From Glandiceps talaboti (taxonomy: Eukaryota; Hemichordata; Enteropneusta; Spengelidae), in assembly GCF_964340395.1 (NCBI RefSeq), contig NC_135556.1, positions 5,001,501 through 5,065,500 of the forward strand: 64,000 bases of DNA, given 5' to 3'. Numbering within the stretch: the stretch's first letter is position 1; each line of letters opens with the position of its first letter. The notes beneath the pieces are model-generated. The model was not told the origin of the DNA. It did not search any database and was given only the letters and a program-made list of their open reading frames with translations. Of the stretch, positions 14,601-26,900 are shown in pieces. A program made the position numbers and the translations under genes.

Positions 14601-17600
14601 CTTTAATTGGAGATCCGTCATGTATGGTTTGAATTCTTGTCTGAGTTCATGACCTGTCAAGTATACAAAACAACACACATTACATCTCTATAATATATCT
14701 TATTTTAACCGTAGAATTGATATACATGTCATCTCTCTACAACAAACTGTCCCACGGTTCTCTATATTCAGTCATACTAAATTAAATGTAAACCTGGACA
14801 TTTTTTCTTAACATTTATTTTCATTGATTTCACTGGACAACAAAAATGTGAAAATAAGTAGTGACTACAATGGCTTCTTGTACATGAACAGAATATGTTT
14901 ACACTACATGTCTCTTAGTATTTAAGTAGAGACAATCTATGAAGTATTAGAAACAATGTACACCGAGTTTTCGGGACAATCTATTAATCGAAATCTGAAT
15001 TGAAATTACAATAATCTTTAACTAGCATCTTCTATCACTAAACAACGATAGGTTGATGCCAGCAGAGGAGTTATTACTTGACAAGTCTATCACGCAAACT
15101 ATCAATAGAAACCCTGACATGACAGTCTGTTTAGCCAATTGAGAGCATGCCCTCTTTATTTGGTTGGTCTATTGTTGTGCCAATTGCTGATACAGACTGT
15201 TGTCATGTAACAAGTCTCTTGCAGCAATTTGCACAGACAAAGCTATTCATGTAGAGTCTATCACTTGCTGCTAGAGGGTGATAATATGAATGTGACAGGG
15301 CTATTGTATTCTACTGTGAACAGAGCAATTCATTTGACAGGTCTAGTGTAAAAAACTGTTGATAGGATACTATTCTTGTGATATGTTTATTACAAACAGA
15401 GCAATTAATTTGACAGGTCTATTGTAATAATTGTTAATAGAGGGCATTGTTAATGTGATGGGTCTATTGTGAACAGAACAATGTATTTGACAGGTCTATT
15501 GTAATAATTGTTGATAGAGGGCACTATTCATGTGACAGGTCTATTGTACTGTACAATGAATAGAACAACTTGTCTAACAATTTCCTTGTAAACAGAGCAA
15601 CATTTTGACCAGTATATCTCTGTAACAATTGCTAATAGAGGGCGCTCTTCTGATACTGTTAAGTACAGTAGGGATACGGGCAAGAGTATGGTTGAAATGG
15701 TATCTCTACACTATCCAACAACATCAGAACAGTATCGTATTGTACAGTATAGCTTTCATTTTACATATTCTGATTACACTATATAAAACATAGCAACTAT
15801 ATTTAAACTTTGAAATTGTATCACTTTCCACTTGTTTCACAAGGCATTGGTATCAGTTTCTCAAGTTAGAAACATACACTTCCCTTTTGGCATGAATTAA
15901 TAATACTGATCGGAGTCAAAGGTCATGGCATCCAATAAGTTCTATGGTTTATTCATTCATACAGAACTCATTGTTACCCAGACGACCATACATGGGTATA
16001 CCATACATGGGTGTCCCAAACATGGGTGTCCCATACATGGGTGTACCATACATCGGTGTAATAATGTTATGACGTGACATACCTTGATGGTAGAAAGTCA
16101 ACCAGCCATACATAAAACCCAGTAACTGTAGGAAAAAAGACAAAAACGTACTTTGATAAATGGTAATTTGTCTCAGAATACCCATGTCAACTTGAAGGAA
16201 ACATTATATAGAGTATACAGCAAGCTATATTTTTACATTTTTTTCTAATTTCATTGAGGTTATTATTCATTTATTAATCCTCAAAGAATACATAGTTTAC
16301 AGATCACAACTGTACAGAATAAATAAAAAACAATATACACACAAAACCCCTGAAAAAGGCAAGTAAAAACTTAGCATCGATTTAACAATCTGACAGCTGA
16401 CATATTGAACTTTGGAGCACTTAAGACAACTGTATCTTTACCCTGATAGAAGAATACTGGAGGTACTGCTAACTTACTGTTTCTACCAGATAGGAGAATA
16501 CTGGAGGTACTGCTAACTTACTGTTTCTACCAGATAGGAGAATACTGGAGGTACTGCTAACTTACTGTTTCTACCAGCTAGGTGAACACTGGAGGTACTG
16601 CTAACTTACTGTTTCTACCAGATAGGAGAATACTGGAGGTACTGCTAACTTACTGTTTCTACCAGCTAGGTGAACACTGGAGGTACTGCTAACTTACTGT
16701 TTCTACCAGATAGGAGAATACTGGAGGTACTGCTAACTTACTGTTTCTACCAGCTAGGTGAACACTGGAGGTACTGCTAACTTACTGTTTCTACCAGCTA
16801 GGTGAATACTGGAGGTACTGCTAACTTACTGTTTCTACCAGCTAGGTGAACACTGGAGGTACTGCTAACTTACTGTTTCTACCAGATAGGAGAATACTGG
16901 AGGTATTGCTAACTTACTGTTTCTACCAGATAGGAGAATACTGGAGGTACTGCTAACTTACTGTTTCTACCAGATAGGAGAATACTGGAGGTACTGCTAA
17001 CTTACTGTTTCTACCAGCTAGGTGCATACTGGATGTACTGCTAACTTACTGTTTCTACCAGCTAGGTGAATACTGGAGGTACTGCTAACTTACTGTTTCT
17101 ACCAGCTAGGTGAATACTGGAGGTACTGCTAACTTACTGTTTCTACCAGCTAGGTGCATACTGGATGTACTGCTAACTTACTGTTTCTACCAGCTAGGTG
17201 AATACTGGAGGTACTGCTAACTTACTGTTTCTACCAGATAGGAGAATACTGGAGGTACTGCTAACTTACTGTTTCTACAAACTCAAATTTTTTCTTCTCT
17301 TGGACTTCTTGTAACCTGAACACATAATCTAGAGATGCTTGGTGAAAGTTCTTCCTTTCAATGTCCAATGCTGTATCAGCCTACGTAACAAGAACAAAGT
17401 GAAAATGTGTCAACTCATCAACCATTTGTATGATATAATAAATATGAAATAAATCAATTAATCAATTGATCCATCAATCAATTAAGCAACCAATCTGTCC
17501 ATTTGCGTCTGGTCGTCCGTCAGTCCATCCATCCATCCAAACTGTTCACACATGGATGGCATTTCATAACTCAATATCTGTTTGGTGTTAGCGGTCACAC

Positions 17601-17920
17601 ATAACTTGTTTCACAACATTAAACACACAACAGTGTACTGAAGTAACACATCAGACATTACAGTGGTCAAAGAATACACTTAAGACAGAGTGATTGAAAA
17701 AGAGAACTTACTTCCTGTAGTGAAGTTTCTTTCTTCTTGGAAGACAAATTTACATGCTTTTCTGTAAGTGCACAGAATTTTTCAGTTTGTTTGTCAAACT
17801 TCTTTTTCCCCTCCTACAAAAATACAGACAGTAAAAACACATAGTTATCAATATTAATGTGTGGCAAGGTGGGCAGCAGGGAATGAGCATGCAGGCAGGC
17901 AGGCAGGCAGATAGGTGTGC

Positions 17921-17994
<74 letters not shown>

Positions 17995-20900
17995 ACTAGT
18001 ATGTATGCATGTATGCATGTATGTATGTATGTATGTATGTATGTATGTATGTATGTATGTATGTATGTATGTATGTATGTATGTATGTATGTATGTATGA
18101 CAATACTTTGCTTTATAGCTAAACTCCCCCCACCCACCCATGTAAATGTGTTTGTGTGATTGTATGTAAGTATAAAACTGATAAGACAACATATTCAAGT
18201 CAAAGAGTTGACAGATGTGTCATATCTATTTCATAAGTTACCATTTTATAAAAAACAAACATTGATCACAGTGACTGTACTATAGCCTACCCACACATAT
18301 CGATTTATCTTTTATAGGTAGACAGACTAAGAATAAACAGAGTTGAGGTTACTCACCTTGGCTGAACCGATCTGTTCCTTTCTAAATGTCTCCAAGGGAA
18401 CAATAAACTGATCGTGTGCTCGTTCCAACTGAAACAAATCAAAGATAAAGAAAATAAGTCATGTGTCAAAATAAATCTAGCAAAGCAAGAATCACATTAG
18501 TTGTGAATCATTCAAATTTCAACCATCATTTATTCACTTTGGTCTCTGGATCTTGTTTTTAAAAAGGGGTAAAAATTGAGAAAATACATGAATATTGGAG
18601 ACTTTTGGTTATAAATGTATTGTAGATTGCTGGTTGTGTGCACAGCCTTATTTGTAAATTGTAGTAAGAGGTGAAAGGAGCCACATGCAACTGTCATGAA
18701 TCTACATGTAGCAATCTAACATTGCATGAAATCCCAATGAGTCACGCATTTGGGGAGCAAACTTTGACGAGTGGGGTGAAATCAGAATGAATTAATATTT
18801 ATGAGTTTGATGAGGCGATTTTGACTGATGGTGTGGTGAAACCAGAATGCATTCACATTTATAACTTTGATGAGCACACTTTCACTGCAATGATCCTCAA
18901 TGAGGCAAAGTTGGAATGTACATTGTATTAATATTTATGACTGTGATGAACATCCTCATACTGACATGATCCCAATGTGGTGAAATCAGACAGTATCATG
19001 ATTCTGCTCATAACTTCTACGAGTCATTCAGATTAATGTAAATTGAATGGGGTTGACCCATGATCTATTCCTCGTAAAATTACCAAAATTAATGTAATTT
19101 TGCAGAATCTATCACAGTTTTTATGAGAGTAACTAAAGAATCTGTTTCTTTCAATAGTTATATCACTGATCAGTATTCTCCATTTATAGGAATTTTGTTG
19201 ACAGATATCACTCCAGTTTTGTAAAGCGATATAACCACGGATAACATCCCCACTACAGATTCAAACTGTGAAAACTAAAGCAATATTTCCTTACATAGTT
19301 ACAGTGTAGGCATACCACTGGAACATCCTATAGTTTCCACAAAGTAATATGAATAATTCAAAAACACACACATTGTTAGAGATTTCCAGTTACAATCATT
19401 TGGTCAACTACACACAAGTACATTTGTACCTCCTTTATTCTGATGCTGTGAAGTATGTATTTCTAAAGCATGAAGACGTTTCCCATGCTATCGATCCCAA
19501 ATTTTCAGATGAAAAGACCCCCCCCCCCCCTCCCCAATATATTCAACTATCAGTATATAAATTCCACCATTACTGTACCTGTAACTTGTAAGAAATTTCA
19601 TATACTAAACATTGTATGTAAAACTGTATATATAAAATTCACAAACATATATTGAAATTTTAAACTCAATTGATAACACAATTACACTGGTACAGTACTA
19701 CTAACACTAGTCTAGTTCCTCTATAGTATTGTTACCATTTATACCTCCAATCATGTGGTTTAGTTAGGTTGGTATCCAGACTATACCAACACTGGTATGA
19801 GTACTAAAGTTATTTTAAGACATTTGACATACATGTTAATAACATTCTTACACTTGGTATTTTTTAGTCATTTCTCAAGTACCTGTTCAAGTCATATATA
19901 GAGTGTGTGAAATGTAACACTTGATTGTTACATGGATACTACTACAATTCTATCTCATAATAAATATATCCATTAGAATCTCCAACTCATTCAATATTAT
20001 GAACTGTGATTATTAATAGAACTTAGAAACTACGACAGTAACCAAGTAAGCTACATGTACTAATATGTGAGTTGCTTTATATACAAGTATATGTACTGGT
20101 GAGACAAATCAGACTTAGTCAAAATCATCTATAAATGACGAACTGAGCAACTATATCAACGGCGTGTTCACCTTCCTATGGTATTTCAAGATGCATTGTA
20201 GTGCCCCACCCTCCCCTCCCTCCCCCACCATGCTACAATGTACTTACAGATCAAAAGCAAAATACATTTGTATGACCTAGACCTATATCTTTGCTGTTTT
20301 TTTGAATTTCAAGTTTTTAAGTGACCATTTATTGAAGTGTTGTTAGACTAAGTTTACAAATGCAGTCTGTCTTCTATTGTTTGTTGGTGTCGGCTCCCAA
20401 ATTTTCAAAATGAATGGCCAAAACACTTAGTCACATAGACTCTCACAGTCCTCAGAGCTTCGCTTTACTAAAATTAAAGCTAAACAAATTATTTTGTATG
20501 TACCGATGCCAGCTACTAGTAAACAAGTCATTGAGAATGACATAGGCCCCGCTATAATTGGGTTTTAAGGAATTATCACTACTCTGATCACGCAACAACA
20601 TTTGTGAACCTAAAACAAACAGACTTAGATATGTTGTGTGTGCTTGTTGGACATGGAATATGCCTCCAACAATAAAGGATTGGTTGGGTATGGGGGATCA
20701 TATCACGACGAAAATGGAGTCTGAGTTATGGCTTTGGACATGGAAAATTCACAAAACAAAATGGCTGCCAGGCAGCCATATTGGATCGTATCACGACGAA
20801 AATGGATATGCACATGTATGTCATAGAACACTGTCCTAATACCAACTTTGAATGAGATCTGTTCAAGCATGTCTGAGTTATGGCTTTGGACATGGGAAAT

Positions 20901-23900
20901 TCACAAACAAAATGGCTGCCAGGCAGCCATATTGGATTGTATCACGACGAAAATGGATATGCACATGTATGTCATAGAACACTGTCCTAATACCAACTTT
21001 GAATGAGATCTGTTCAAGCATGTCTGAGTTATGGCTTTGGACATGGAAAATTCACAAACAAAATGGCTGCCAGGCAGCCATATTGGATCGTATCACAATG
21101 AAAATGTATATACACATGTATGTCATAGAACACTGTCCTAATACCAACTTTGAATGAGATCTGTTCAAGCATGTCTGAGTTATGGCTTTGGACATGGGAA
21201 ATTCACAAACAAAATGGCTGCCAGGCAGCCATATTGGATTGTATCACGACGAAAATGGATATGCACATGTATGTCATAGAACACTGTCCTAATACCAACT
21301 TTGAATGAGATCTGTTCAAGCATGTCTGAGTTATGGCTTTGGACATGGAAAATTCACAAACAAAATGGCTGCCAGGCAGCCATATTGGATCGTATCACAA
21401 TGAAAATGTATATACACATGTATGTCATAGAACACTGTCCTAATACCAACTTTGAATGAGATCTGTTCAAGCATGTCTGAGTTATGGCTTTGGACATGAA
21501 AATTTGCAAATAAAATGGCTACCAGGCAGCCATATTGTATCGTATCACAATGAAAATGGATATGCACACGTGTGTCATAGAACACTGTCCTAATACCAAC
21601 TTTGAATGAGATCTGTTCAAGCATGTCTGAGTTATGGCTTTGGACATGAAAATTCACAAACAAAATGGCTGCTAGGCGGCCATATTGGATCGTATCATGA
21701 CAACAATGAATATACACATGTATGTCATAGAACACTGTCCTAATACCAACTTTGAATGAGATCTGTTAAAGCATGTCTGAGTTATGGCTTTAGACAGGGA
21801 AAATTCGCAAACAAAATGGTTGCTAGGTGGCCATATTGGATCGTATCATAAAACAAAGTGCATATGTATGCCATAACATGTTGCCCCTGTACCAAGTTTG
21901 AAAAAAATCGGTCCAGGCATCTCCAAGAAACGGCTGCGGACGGACGGACGCACGGACGGACGGATGGACGGACGCACGGACGGACAGACGGAACCCAATC
22001 CTAATGACCGTACTTGAATATCCTTGTACTGTGCACCCTCATCGACCATGATAGAGATAACCATTTGTTGACGTGTGACTGCAACGCCCCGGGCTTTGCG
22101 AAAACAAGGAGTGTCGCAGTCACACGTCAACGAACAGATATCTCTATGTGGTCGATGAGGGCGCACAGTACAAGGATATTCTAGTACGATCATGGAGTAC
22201 GTTATGTAGTTGGTATCGGTACATACAAAATAATTCATTTAGTGTCAATTTTAGTAAAGCGAAGCTCCGAGGACTGTGAGAGAGTCTATGAGTGACAATG
22301 ACATGGTACTGTGTAGTCAACATACATGTACATTATCTGTACTGGCTTCCGTTTCAGTTGACCTCTGACCTCAATCTATGGTGAATGGTTTATTCATCCA
22401 GTAGTAAAATGGGGTGATATTTGTACCAACAACTTTAATACATGTCAGGTGATAGAATCTGATTATTTACCTAAATTGAAACAAAAAACATGCTACCGGT
22501 ACTTCAAAAGAACTCTACTATGTTTATAGTTCATTATTACAGTCTTACATGATATCAGGTTATGGTATATTATATATTACAGATTGAAATATGAAAGATT
22601 TCTGCTGTTGTTGGCACTCCTATTAATCATTTGCAAGACATGAGTAACTAAACCAGGGTACACAATGACAAATCTTTCACTTTAATTTGGGTATAAAACT
22701 TATGGAAACTTGAACATGATTTACCATTTACATTGTATATCTTTGACAATGTCAGTCTACACTCTAAAGCATCTACTAACACACCAACACGATCTTGTGA
22801 TGACTGATCCACTAAAAATGTGGTGTTCATCGGTACACTCTCTAATTTCTAAAACCATCAATGCCAAATAATATCATGTCAACCATTAAAAATTTGGTGT
22901 TCTCCAATCCCTTTATACCATGTGATGACCAATGCGTACTCTACTCCAAGCCCATTTAACACAGTGACTGCTCGTGCTCTATACCAATTTGTGACCCACC
23001 AAAAGTTTCAGTTCTTGTGTCCCTTACCATGTGGCAACAAGTATGCCCTCTAAACCAATATGATATGCTATTGACACACCACAATTTCTTGTGATACACA
23101 CCAACAATATGGAGTCCCCCTTCCCGTACTATTATATGGTAACTCACACGAAAGCCTAATTTTCATTAACGTATATTTTTACCCACGGTGAAAATTATGC
23201 TTCACTAGATTGCACACTGCTCCTTGGATACGATGCATGGAAACACCAGTACAGTTTTTGTATCCCACACAGCAGTAGCAAAGAAGCATGCACACCAACA
23301 TATAGTATAATGCAGATGTCTTTTCCTTCATTACCGACAAAAAACACCTAAGGGTTACGATAGAAATGAGATATGGGTTGTGAACCTTTCTTATTAGTAC
23401 TAACACTGCTGGTGACAGTGATCAAGTGAAACTCATTACACAATATTGTGTTCTCCCTACCAGGAAACATACATGTAAGCTCTGTCCCCACATGGAATTT
23501 GAATCACTTTGAAATCAAATCGGTTTTTCCATCCCCACATATACTAAAACTGGTTTGAACCAATTATTGAATCAGTTCATAACCAACTACCCCATGTAAA
23601 GTATAGCAGGTACTAACACCAGACATAACCATCCTCCATTGTACCAAAGACAGACCAAAATTCGTATTTAATATTCAACCAGTCTTCTCCAAATCATCAT
23701 TATCATCATTATGAAACTAGCAACACTTGACAAATCCTGTCTAGGGCACCCCCCTTCCCCCATCCACTGGCATTATCAACAGACGCAAACTGACATTTAT
23801 TTCATTGATTAGGTATGATGTCATCAATGTTGTAAGACATGTAGGTTTCAAAACAAAAATTAGTAGATGAATGTTTGTACCGTAGGCTACATATAAATTG

Positions 23901-26900
23901 TATGAGTCATGTATAGCTAACAGCTTTATAGAAGATTTCCCCATCATTAACGTTTTCCATCGTCTACCATACATTGTACATAGTCTAAAAGTATCAAGAA
24001 GTCTTTGCACCTCACATCACATTTTTTAAATTGTGTATTGTACAGATTCCAGATGTCATCTTGGTGCCTGGTTATTAAAAATCCAATTGCATTGTATGTA
24101 TGTATGTATGTATGTATGTATGTATGTATGTATGTATGTATGTATGTATGTATGTATGTATGTATGTATGTATGTATGTATGTATATTCCATATAAAATC
24201 TGAAACCAAGTATACGTTTAATTTTTATGGTTTGTGTCTCATTTTCCGAAGAGCTTCTACTCTACTAAATCTGCTTCTCTACTGTCTAGTTTCATAGTTC
24301 AGAGTAAATTAAGGTATAAAAAAAAATACACCTCACGGACAAATTTCATTGAAAATCAAAGTTCTTGGATTCTCTCCAAACTTTGCCATAAGAAAAGCTT
24401 GTTCCTGGTTCCTTTGAAATAATAAAATAAATTTGGTTCTTCACAGGCTTGTTTTCAAAGAATTGTCAATCTATTATTTCCCATACAGTTAATACAGTAT
24501 TTGGTGGCCATATTGGATTCTAAAATGACTACAGTTTGATAGCATGTGTACGGCGACCCCATATTTTTTCAATTGCTACTCCTATCCTAACCCTGACCCC
24601 CTAGCTGCAAAACAAATGTGTATCTTAGTATTACACAGTCAGTCCACTAGTCTACATGTACTTCTCAGTATCTAGGTCTTTGCTATTTTGTTCCAGAAAA
24701 TTTGCTCACAAACATTTCTTGGAAAATCTATTTTCTTTAAAAATATTTGAAGTAGAAGTACGTGTACACATAAAAATATTTTATAGTTGTTTCTGAGAAT
24801 CATGAAAAAAGATAATCATAATAAAAATGTTACAGTAGTTAGGGCACTCGGTATTTTTTCCATAAAGTTTGGCTAAAAAAATTTACTAACAAAATTAATA
24901 CAAGTATAGTACATTCACGTCATATGAAATTTGTACTTCTGTTCTTCAAATATCACTTTACAGAAAATAACCTTCAATGTCTGTGGAAAACTATTTAAAA
25001 TTCTATACCTCCCTTCACACATTTTCAATAATACAGGGTTTGACAACCAAACATCGGTCAAGGAGGAACTACAATAGAAATCTTCCAAAAAATAAATATT
25101 GGAACTTTTAGTTAGATAAATGTTGACATAATAAATAGCTTTGGATATGAGAACTGATGGTCAATTGATTTTTACCACGTAATAAAACATGAAAATTGTG
25201 ATACAGTATTAAGTATACACTTTCATATTCCAAGTGGTCAGAGAACTAACACTTTCTTGTCATCACATACTCAAAGTGTGTTTGACTAACACAGCAGAAT
25301 GCAATAAAACACTTTGGTTACTGACAAATAAGTATAACATTTCCTGTACACCAGATCCTCTAAGTTTTATGAAGTGGAATGAAATATTGAAATGACATTT
25401 GGAATGTACGACTGTATCTACAGCTAGTGTGCCTTGCAAGTGAAATGCATCATGACACACGTTGGTTTCTGCCTCATTAGATGGAACAGATGAGCCGTTG
25501 ACACTTCATATGGTTTTACAGTGTAGTTTTGTACAGGTTAGGTCTGGTTAGCACTAATTTGTCTACAGTGTAATGGACCTTTATACAGGTTAGGTCTGGT
25601 TAGCACTAATTTTTCTACAGTGTAATGGACCTTTGTACAGGTTAGGTCTGGTTAGCACTAATTTTTCTACAGTGTAATGGACCTTTGTACAGGTTAGGTC
25701 TGGTTAGCACTAATTTTTCTACAGTGTAATGGACCTTTATACAGGTTAGGTCTGGTTAGCACTAATTTTTCTACAGTGTAATGTAACTTTGCACAGGTTA
25801 GGTCTGGTTATTGCTAGTAATTGGTTCATGAAGCCGTCAGCTATGTTCAACTTTACTGGACTGAGGACATGTTAGATTATCTTATTGTGGTCTCCAGAGG
25901 ACTATGACTAGACTTGGTTTTTGCTAATAAGTCAACAGACATTTTTTATAATAATGGCGAACCCTGGGCATTGTATATTTACATTTCTGATTGGTCTTTA
26001 AGTGTAGCTGTGCATAGATTAAGTGCAATTATGCATATTTGTATATAAGAACAACCAAAAATACCCCCCCCCCATACACATGCCTTGACACCCCCCCCCC
26101 CCCCTCGCATGAATGCACACACACAAACTCATATGTTTGATAATGACAGGATGTTTTGCACACTTTGTACCAATCCCCTGTGAAGTAAATCAATCCATAC
26201 TGCAGTGCTGTACTTTCCTCATCATTGTTAGCATTCCTATACACCATAGCCTACATGTACATACTACGGTAGTATAAATGAGTGATTAAAAGGCTGTATC
26301 ATGCACTGACAAATCTTTCAGTCTGTGCTTCTCTGTATCACTCCAACCATGGAGTTACACATGAACTGAAAACAAAATTAGAACATGACGACTTGGCTAA
26401 CAGTTGTGATGTAATATGACACAAAAGTACAACTAGCCCCTTACTTTTAAACCTATTAATCATCATATTACAAATGTCAGTGTAGAATTATGTATGTACA
26501 TGTTACAAATGTATGGCAAACATTCTTCAATTCTGACAACTCCTTGTAATATTATACTCTCTTGTCAGTTCTATATTTGTCAAAAAATCTGGTAATAAAT
26601 CATGATAAAGAGTGTGAAAAATAATTGCTGACAATAACTTGTGTACCGAAGTATTAGTTTTCTACATTCCTTATATAGACCACTACATGTACATGTATTG
26701 TATAATGTTGACTTATTTACAGGGTCAGAAATAGCTTGATCATATTAAAGGGACTTGTGCCAACCTCACACTATTCTTGTCTAAATCATAAATGTTAAAT
26801 TATTACATAAAGCTGATATAATATTTATAATAATAATAATATTTTTTTTATAATTATATGGCGCTGTCCCAAAGCGTTTTACAATTATCACCCCTGGCAC

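Larger units (their letters stand above)
20431..22294. mobile_element. Composite inverted-repeat element enclosing a satellite
   Basis: About 90-bp imperfect terminal inverted repeats: left 20431-20524 (TCACATAGACTCTCACAGTC...), right 22204-22294. They share ...CTTCGCTTTACTAAAATT and TTATTTTGTATGTACCGAT. Inside are a 151-bp tandem array, a GGAC-rich tail and a nested foldback. No transposase is visible, so it is a non-autonomous DNA element, by inference. It lies in RhoGAP intron 3. Confidence 0.8.

Noticed and set aside
16442-17277. CRISPR-like regular array
   Set aside because: Units are contiguous without unique spacers and the host is a eukaryote. It is a minisatellite.
17814-18198. Open frames of CVCVCV and YVCMYVCM repeats
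   Set aside because: Translation of (TG)n and (TATG)n; no real coding signal. The same applies to 24005-24297, 40622-40918 and 45142-45372.
21331-21735. 134-codon frame with a repeating 50-residue pattern
   Set aside because: It is the 151-bp satellite, nearly a multiple of three (150-151), read through; the frame breaks at other units.
22004-22193. Structured ncRNA (the long hairpin)
   Set aside because: Near-perfect arms inside a repeat element fit a foldback transposon better; no RNA family feature seen.
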